A stretch of DNA of 37,780 nucleotides from Zavarzinella formosa DSM 19928 (GTDB lineage Bacteria > Planctomycetota > Planctomycetia > Gemmatales > Gemmataceae). Below are positions 33,085 through 37,780 of this stretch, in pieces. Within the stretch, counting starts at the first letter, position 1. Every line of letters starts with the position of its first letter. Position numbers and translations under genes: made by a program. The notes under the pieces are model-generated. The model saw only the letters and a list, made by a program, of their open reading frames with translations. It was not told the origin of the DNA and made no database searches. The stretch lies in assembly GCF_000255705.1 (NCBI RefSeq), contig NZ_JH636451.1, positions 36,017-73,796 of the forward strand, given 5' to 3'.

Positions 33085-34419
33085 TCACGAACTAACCAAA
33101 CAAAGCGGCAGGGCTTTCTGCAATTTCATCCTGCCCTCGGCCGTGATGCTGTTGCCGCCCAGATTCAGATATTCCAGTTTCTTGAGGCCGTAAAGCTCGC
33201 CGATTCCGGCATCGGTCAGTTCACAGTCGGACAGTTCCAAGTGGTTGAGATTGGCAAGGCTTTTCAATTCTTTCAATCCCGCGTCGGTCACCATCGCATG
33301 ACTAACCACCAAGTGGCCCAGATTGGCGAGGTTTTTGATCTCCTTCAATCCCGCGTCGGTGACGTGTTCGGAGAGGGTCAGGTTGACAAGAGTTTTCATG
33401 TCTTTGATTTCTTTCAATCCAGCGTCGGTCGTTGCCGTGCCGCTGATGTCCAGTTCCCGGAGTTTCTTGAGTCCCCTCAGTTCCTTCAATCCCGCGTCGG
33501 TGATTTTGGTGTCGCCGAGACGAAGTGCCTCCAATTGACCGAGGCGCCCGACCTCCCGCAGGCCGGTGTCGCTCGTGGCCGTGCCGTACAACTCCAATTC
33601 CTTGAGGCGGACAAGCTGGCCGAGCGCCTTTGTTCCGGCGTCGTCGAGTTTCGTCCGGTTAAGATTCAGTTGCGTCAGGCTCTTGAGGTCTTTCAATTCA
33701 TGGAGGTCTTTGCCGGTGATTGGCAGGCCCGAGAGACCCAGCGTCTGGAGCTTGTCCAGGCTATTGAGTTCTTTCAAGCCGGAGTCGGTGATGTTGTTCG
33801 CCTCGCAAAGATCCAGCGAGACGAGCCGGCTCAACCCCCGAAGTTCTTTCAGCCCCGCGTCGCCCACGCTGGTTCTCTGAAGAGACAACCGGACAAGGTT
33901 CTTCAATTGCCCGACATGTTTCATGCCGTCGTTCGTGACGCCCGGCCTGCCCGATTTTCGCTCAAGGCTCAGATCGGTCAGGTCTTTGATGTGCCCGAGA
34001 TGTCGCAATCCCTCGTCGGTCACGTCTGTCCACCAAAGACACAACAGCCGGATGTTGGCCATGTCCTTGACCCGGTCCAAATCCGCGTCGGTGATTTTGG
34101 GACCAACCAGCACCAGCCCGAACGGCACATCCACCTTGGGCAGACGGCCCCCCGGAAGAGACGTGAATTGGAAAGCCGGCAACACCGGGCCTTCCGGCAG
34201 GCGCGTTTCGTCGGACCACAAAAACCACTCCGGATCGGGATATTGTCCGGAACAGACAGAAATGGCGAAGTAGTCCGCCCCAAGCTCCCGATACGCGGCA
34301 ATCGTCTCGGCATCAAGCAGCGGCTTCCCCGGCGCCGGCCTTGGCTTCGGCGCGGCCGGACTGCTTGCGGCGACGAGCAATGAAAGCAACAAGGCGAGGC
34401 CGGCGAATCGGGCGGTCAT
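33085..34419 (-). CDS. Exported leucine-rich-repeat protein 4
   Basis: A 444-residue paralogue. The signal peptide is MTARFAGLALLLSLLVAASS. The N-terminal module is the most divergent of the five (AAYRELGADYFAISVCSGQY, EWFLWSDE, LPKVDVPFGLVL). About 14 LRRs follow, ending ITAEGRMKLQKALP. The start at 34419 has GGAGGGA 8 nt upstream; the long frame upstream runs through the promoter block and a family-2 element and is not coding. The shared promoter lies at 34453-34481. Confidence 0.85.
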   Translation of the reverse strand: MTARFAGLALLLSLLVAASSPAAPKPRPAPGKPLLDAETIAAYRELGADYFAISVCSGQYPDPEWFLWSDETRLPEGPVLPAFQFTSLPGGRLPKVDVPFGLVLVGPKITDADLDRVKDMANIRLLCLWWTDVTDEGLRHLGHIKDLTDLSLERKSGRPGVTNDGMKHVGQLKNLVRLSLQRTSVGDAGLKELRGLSRLVSLDLCEANNITDSGLKELNSLDKLQTLGLSGLPITGKDLHELKDLKSLTQLNLNRTKLDDAGTKALGQLVRLKELELYGTATSDTGLREVGRLGQLEALRLGDTKITDAGLKELRGLKKLRELDISGTATTDAGLKEIKDMKTLVNLTLSEHVTDAGLKEIKNLANLGHLVVSHAMVTDAGLKELKSLANLNHLELSDCELTDAGIGELYGLKKLEYLNLGGNSITAEGRMKLQKALPLCLVSS

Positions 34420-34452
34420 CGGGAATCCCTCCGGAAAAAGTGGGCCGGGTTT

Positions 34453-34481
34453 ATGGTGACAGATTCGGCGGGAGATGGCAA
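34453..34481 (-). promoter_or_regulatory. LRR-family promoter (gene 4)
   Basis: TTGCCA and CACCAT with 17-bp spacing in the conserved block. Here the block is followed upstream by a family-2 instead of a family-1 element. Confidence 0.55.
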
Positions 34482-34499
34482 AGGGAATCGATGTCATCT

Positions 34500-34705
34500 G
34501 TCTTGGCGAGCCGAGCAGCGTGAGCTGCCGGGTGGCTTCCAGTGGGAAAGTCACTTCAGCCACGGGTTTGAGTCTGGCTGAGTAAAAGGGAAGCGGTTCG
34601 ACCACCGGGAGCCACCCGGCAGCTCACGCTGCTCGGCTCGCCAAGACAAACGCCCGGCCTGAAAGGCCGGTTAACCCAGACCGGTCCGTCAGTCAAGGCC
34701 GGGCC
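34500..34705. repeat. Family-2 element (copy 4, inverted) joined to a lone family-1 arm
   Basis: The family-2 arms end at 34500 and 34647, but the loop reads in the opposite direction to copies 1-3 (CAGCCACGGGTTTGAGTCTG). A lone family-1 right arm follows (34651-34705), with a 4-bp insertion (TCAA) near its end. The composite lies between LRR 4 and the pentapeptide gene. Confidence 0.85.
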
Positions 34706-34757
34706 GTTTTGGCTGGTCGCCTCGGCCGGGTCTTTGCCGAAAATCTTCGCCATTTTG

Positions 34758-35489
34758 TCAGTCGTTTTTCGCATCAATGATCTTTGATGTGGAATTCGTT
34801 CCAAAAACGGCGTTTGTCATGTTTGTTTTCCCAAAATCGACCACCGGCAATGACTGGTCGAATATTCCCATGATTCTCTCTTGTGTTGACGGGACCAGAA
34901 ACTCAATGTTATGAGGGCTGTTTTGGATCAAGCACCCTCCCATGGAATTATCATAAAATGAGGTGTTTGTAAAATCACAATTGTCAAATACGCATTCGTC
35001 AAATTCAGTTGTTGAGATCGAGGATTTTACAAATGAGCAATTCACAAAGTGACAGCTATACAGAGTGCATCCTGTGAATTTCGCATTGTCAAAACGACAA
35101 TTTTCAAACCGTGTTTTCGGTGAAAATCCGCAGGATCTGAATTTGCATTTTGAAAAATCACAATCGATGTGATTGGAGCTGATCTGCGATTGAATCGAGG
35201 CTCCGACAAACCGGCAATTCGACAGGGAAGACCTCCCGATCCCGACAACGGGGTCCCATTTGGCGGCCGAAAAATCAATGTGCGACATTTCCGCCTTGAT
35301 GATGAATTTGCCAAGCGGAAACGCTATTAAATCGCAGTATTCGACGGCCCCTGTCGCAATCACGCCGGTCAATTCCTTCAACAAGGAGAAATCAACCACG
35401 CCGGGCGACAATAACGCCTCGATTTGGGCGACCGTCTTTTTGTCCCATCGACTGGCGGCTTTTGATTGCGGCTTTTTCTTGTCTTTCAT
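34758..35489 (-). CDS. Pentapeptide-repeat protein
   Basis: A 243-residue protein without a signal peptide. After a basic N-terminus (MKDKKKPQSKAASRWDKK) and a helical stretch, residues ~60-205 contain about 20 pentapeptide-like units of A/C-x-F/L-x-x type (SNCRFVGASI, CDFSKCKFRSCGF, ENCRFDNAKFTGCTLYSCHF, DECVFDNCDFTNTSF), which fold as a right-handed beta-helix. Cys is unusually frequent at the repeat positions. The start at 35489 (AAAGG upstream) is preferred to a TTG at 35540 that overlaps the preceding gene. The DNA is AT-richer than its neighbours. It follows LRR 5 by 40 nt and may be cotranscribed with it. Function is unknown; some relatives protect gyrase, but nothing here shows that. 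Confidence 0.75.
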   Translation of the reverse strand: MKDKKKPQSKAASRWDKKTVAQIEALLSPGVVDFSLLKELTGVIATGAVEYCDLIAFPLGKFIIKAEMSHIDFSAAKWDPVVGIGRSSLSNCRFVGASIQSQISSNHIDCDFSKCKFRSCGFSPKTRFENCRFDNAKFTGCTLYSCHFVNCSFVKSSISTTEFDECVFDNCDFTNTSFYDNSMGGCLIQNSPHNIEFLVPSTQERIMGIFDQSLPVVDFGKTNMTNAVFGTNSTSKIIDAKND

Positions 35490-35529
35490 TGAGCGGGAAC
35501 CTTTGATCGTTTGCGCGGCCGGGTTGTTT

Positions 35530-36858
35530 TCACCGGACAATCCGGCAGTTTGGCAGCATCTCTTTTAGTTCCTCCACGCCGAGGTCCGTGACTTTGGTGC
35601 AGTCGAGCCTCAGATCGGTGAGATGGCGTAAGCCGTGGAGTTCGACGAGGCCGGCATCGGTCACTTTGCAAAATGTCAGACACAGGCTGGTGAGCTTCTC
35701 GAAGTTTTTGATCTCCTTCAATCCCGCGTCGGTCACCTGATCTTCATGAAACTGGAGATCGCGCAGATTGACGAGGTTGCGGAGATTCTTCAACCCCGCG
35801 TCGGTGGTGTGCGAGGAAAAGTCCAAGGCGGTCAGGGTGGTCAGGTCTTTGATCTCCTTCAATCCGTCGTCCGTGACGGCCGTTGCGCGCATCCCCAGCC
35901 GGCTGAGCTTTTTGAATCCCCTCAGTTCTTTCAATCCCGCGTCCGTGATTTTAGTAAGGCAGAGTTCAAGATATTCCAGTTGGTCAAGGCGTTTGATCTC
36001 CCGCAAACCGGCGTCCGTCACCCCCGTACAGAAGAGCGTCAACTCGGCGAGGAGGTCAAACTGCCCGAGCGACTTCAATCCGGCATCGTCAATTTTCGTC
36101 CGTCCGAGATTGAGAATCCTCAGTCTCCGGAGCTCTTTCAATTCGTCGAGGCCCCGGTTGGTGATTGGCAGTTCTCCCAAGTCGAGCGCCCGGAGGTTGT
36201 CCAGCCGGGCGAGTTCTTTCAGCCCGGCGTCGGTGATGCCTCTCGCGCCGCGCAGGTCAAGCGAGACGAGCCGGGGCAGCCCGCGGAGCTCCCTCAACCC
36301 CGCGTCGGTCACGTCGGTTCCGCGAAGAACCAGCCGGGTGAGGTTTGTCAGCCGCCCGACATGCATCAGGCCCCCGTCGGTGATTTTCCGTGAAATCACT
36401 GTTTGCGAAAGGTTCAAGTCCGTCAAGTTTTTGAACCGTTCCAAGTGCCGCAGCATCTCGTCGCTCGTGAACGTTTGCGCGAGGTTCAACACCCGCAGGT
36501 TGGTCAAATGGCCGAGCCGGGCCAAATCCTCGTCCTTGATTTCGGAATGCTGCAAATCCAGGGCGAACGGCACATTCACCTCCGGCAACCCCCCTTCCGG
36601 AAGCCTTCGGAATCGAAACGCCGGCAACACGTCGGCTTCCGGCCGGTCCGCGTCGGCGGCCAGCCATTCCCACGAAGCGCCGGGATGCCGTTCCGAACAG
36701 ACTTCCATCTTCCCGAACCGGGCGCCGAGCGCCTGATACAACTCCACCGTTTCGGCATCAATGACCGGCTTCTTCGATTTCAGCGCCGGCGCCGCCGGGC
36801 TGTTCGCGGAGACGAACAACACCGCCAGCAAGGCGACCCGGCCGAATGGGAACCGCAT
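35530..36858 (-). CDS. Exported leucine-rich-repeat protein 5
   Basis: A 442-residue paralogue. The signal peptide is MRFPFGRVALLAVLFVSANS. The N-terminal module (ELYQALGARFGKMEVCSERH, SWEWLAAD, LPEVNVPFALDL) is followed by about 14 VTDAGLKEL-type LRRs, ending LGVEELKEMLPNCRIVR. GGAGG lies 7-8 nt before the ATG and the shared promoter is at 36888-36916. It is the first gene of the array in transcription order. The pentapeptide gene starts 40 nt after its stop. Confidence 0.85.
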   Translation of the reverse strand: MRFPFGRVALLAVLFVSANSPAAPALKSKKPVIDAETVELYQALGARFGKMEVCSERHPGASWEWLAADADRPEADVLPAFRFRRLPEGGLPEVNVPFALDLQHSEIKDEDLARLGHLTNLRVLNLAQTFTSDEMLRHLERFKNLTDLNLSQTVISRKITDGGLMHVGRLTNLTRLVLRGTDVTDAGLRELRGLPRLVSLDLRGARGITDAGLKELARLDNLRALDLGELPITNRGLDELKELRRLRILNLGRTKIDDAGLKSLGQFDLLAELTLFCTGVTDAGLREIKRLDQLEYLELCLTKITDAGLKELRGFKKLSRLGMRATAVTDDGLKEIKDLTTLTALDFSSHTTDAGLKNLRNLVNLRDLQFHEDQVTDAGLKEIKNFEKLTSLCLTFCKVTDAGLVELHGLRHLTDLRLDCTKVTDLGVEELKEMLPNCRIVR

Positions 36859-36887
36859 GGAAAATCCTCCGTGAAGTTGGCCGGGTT

Positions 36888-36916
36888 ATGGTGACAGATT
36901 CGGCGGGGAATGGCAA
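36888..36916 (-). promoter_or_regulatory. LRR-family promoter (gene 5)
   Basis: TTGCCA and CACCAT with 17-bp spacing, in the same block as the other LRR genes, about 30 nt before the ATG. Confidence 0.55.
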
Positions 36917-36951
36917 AGAGAATCGGGGGCGGGTTGATCGCCGGGTTGACC

Positions 36952-37083
36952 GCCCGGCCCTGACGGACCGGTCTGGGTTAATCGGCCTTTCAGGCCGGGC
37001 GTTTTGACGGGTTTCGGATTCCACCCTTCAACGACTCCGGTCTGAAAGACCGGCTAATCCAGACCGGTCCGTGAGGGCCGGGC
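36952..37083. repeat. Family-1 palindromic element, copy i
   Basis: The left mini-hairpin is of the C-G type (CGGCCT-TTC-AGGCCG) and the right of the T-A type (CCGGTCT-GAA-AGACCGG). It lies between the LRR 5 promoter and the plus-strand gene at 37246, so neither neighbour ends at it. Confidence 0.85.
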
Positions 37084-37133
37084 GCACCCATCGGTCAATG
37101 ATAATTTTGGTAACATCATGCAACCATCTCACA

Positions 37134-37162
37134 TTGCCCCCGAAAAGGCAGGCGGGTAGCAT
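37134..37162 (+). promoter_or_regulatory. Probable promoter of the last gene
   Basis: TTGCCC and TAGCAT are separated by 17 bp, about 83 nt before the ATG at 37246. The form matches TTGACA/TAGCGT at 28151-28180. Confidence 0.5.
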
Positions 37163-37245
37163 GGCGGGGAGGATCGAAGGACCTGACCGTCGGCCCCCTC
37201 CTCCTCGGGCAGGACCATTCGCTTCCGTCCACACTCAGGAGTCCC

Positions 37246-37770
37246 ATGTTTAAGAAGATGCTTGCCGCCTCCGTGCTGGTGGCGATGATCGTCGGATTCG
37301 CCGTGGCCGAGGAATTTGACGCCGTGATCGACGGCCCGAGCCGGGATTTCACCAAGCGAACAAAGTCTGCTGAAAAGCTCGTCTTCGGCAAACTAACGCT
37401 GGATTCAAAAGGCAAGGTCGTCGGCACGGTCTACAAGGAAGGGACGGTGACCAAGGACACGAAAGTCGTCATGGGAACCTATGACGAGAAGAAGAAAAAA
37501 GCGACGCCGGGCGAGGCCATCGAAGGAGGCATCGCGTCCGATCTCTTCAAGGACAAAGGGAGCGTGCTGCGTCTGCGGGTGACCATCGCGGACGACAAAA
37601 CAACCATCAAACAAATCGTGGTGACCAACACGGATGAAAAGCTCGTCCAGGCCGATCTGGAATTCGACGCCATCCTCAAGCGACGCGGCGCCCAAACCAA
37701 CGGCTTCGGGGCGATCTCTTATGTCCGCACGGAACTAAATAGGTCCCGCCCTGCCCGAAAGTATCGGTGA
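37246..37770 (+). CDS. Small exported protein of unknown function
   Basis: A 174-residue protein with a signal peptide (MFKKMLAASVLVAMIVGFAVAEE). The mature part is charged and beta-rich (KLVFGKLTLDSKGKVVGTVY, SVLRLRVTIADDKTTIKQIV) and resembles no family I can name. AGGAG lies 5-6 nt before the ATG. The last ~15 residues (RTELNRSRPARKYR) are unlike the rest, and the DNA after about 37730 changes character, so the true end may have been altered by an insertion near the window edge. The frame ends at 37770. Confidence 0.65.
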   Translation: MFKKMLAASVLVAMIVGFAVAEEFDAVIDGPSRDFTKRTKSAEKLVFGKLTLDSKGKVVGTVYKEGTVTKDTKVVMGTYDEKKKKATPGEAIEGGIASDLFKDKGSVLRLRVTIADDKTTIKQIVVTNTDEKLVQADLEFDAILKRRGAQTNGFGAISYVRTELNRSRPARKYR

Positions 37771-37780
37771 TTTTAGACAG

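Noticed and set aside
24416-36858. Regularly spaced short DNA repeats (about 72 bp period) as a CRISPR array
   Set aside because: The period equals 24 codons of the VTDAGLKEL leucine-rich repeat. The DNA between is coding and similar, not unique spacers, and no cas genes are present.
51-37083. Palindromic elements as integron attC sites
   Set aside because: There is no integrase, no simple attC-type core sites, and the elements occur in both orientations beside long multi-gene arrays, unlike single-gene cassettes.

Overview
The window looks like chromosomal DNA of a planctomycete, probably of the Gemmata type. This is inference from three things: high GC, multi-copy exported proteins built from LRR, Sel1 and HEAT-like repeats, and genes separated by long palindromic elements. 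No rRNA, tRNA, CRISPR array, integrase or transposase was seen. Identities are by family recognition from the translated sequence, without database searches.

Layout. (1) 219-3827, minus strand: a lambda-like head cassette in the order protease/scaffold, decoration protein, major capsid protein, with no terminase or portal in view. (2) 4011-6637, plus strand: a GNAT acetyltransferase overlapping a small unknown gene, then a large virion-appendage-like protein. (3) 6810-15791, minus strand: an exported EEP-family nuclease/phosphatase and four paralogous exported proteins (A-D) with a beta-sandwich N-terminus and a HEAT-like C-terminus; two small unrelated genes lie between C and D. (4) 16045-24090, minus strand: four exported Sel1-repeat proteins with 6, 19, 19 and 17 repeats. 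(5) 24416-36858, mainly minus strand: five exported leucine-rich-repeat (LRR) paralogues. This array is interrupted by a desaturase/membrane-protein operon, a small plus-strand LRR gene, an ankyrin gene and a pentapeptide-repeat gene. (6) 37246-37770, plus strand: a small exported protein at the window edge.

At least two families of palindromic intergenic elements recur, in both orientations. Most sit 6-30 nt beyond a stop codon, as terminators would. In family 1 a 7-bp mini-hairpin inside each arm changes by compensating base pairs between copies, which argues that the folded structure is maintained. Four LRR genes share a promoter-like block with 17-bp spacing. A fifth copy heads a broken LRR start whose body has been replaced by the ankyrin gene.

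The most unusual property is the concentration of five kinds of solenoid protein (HEAT-like, Sel1, LRR, ankyrin, pentapeptide) in about 29 kb. Three of the five are tandemly expanded families that carry export signals. A surface or periplasmic binding role is inferred, not shown.
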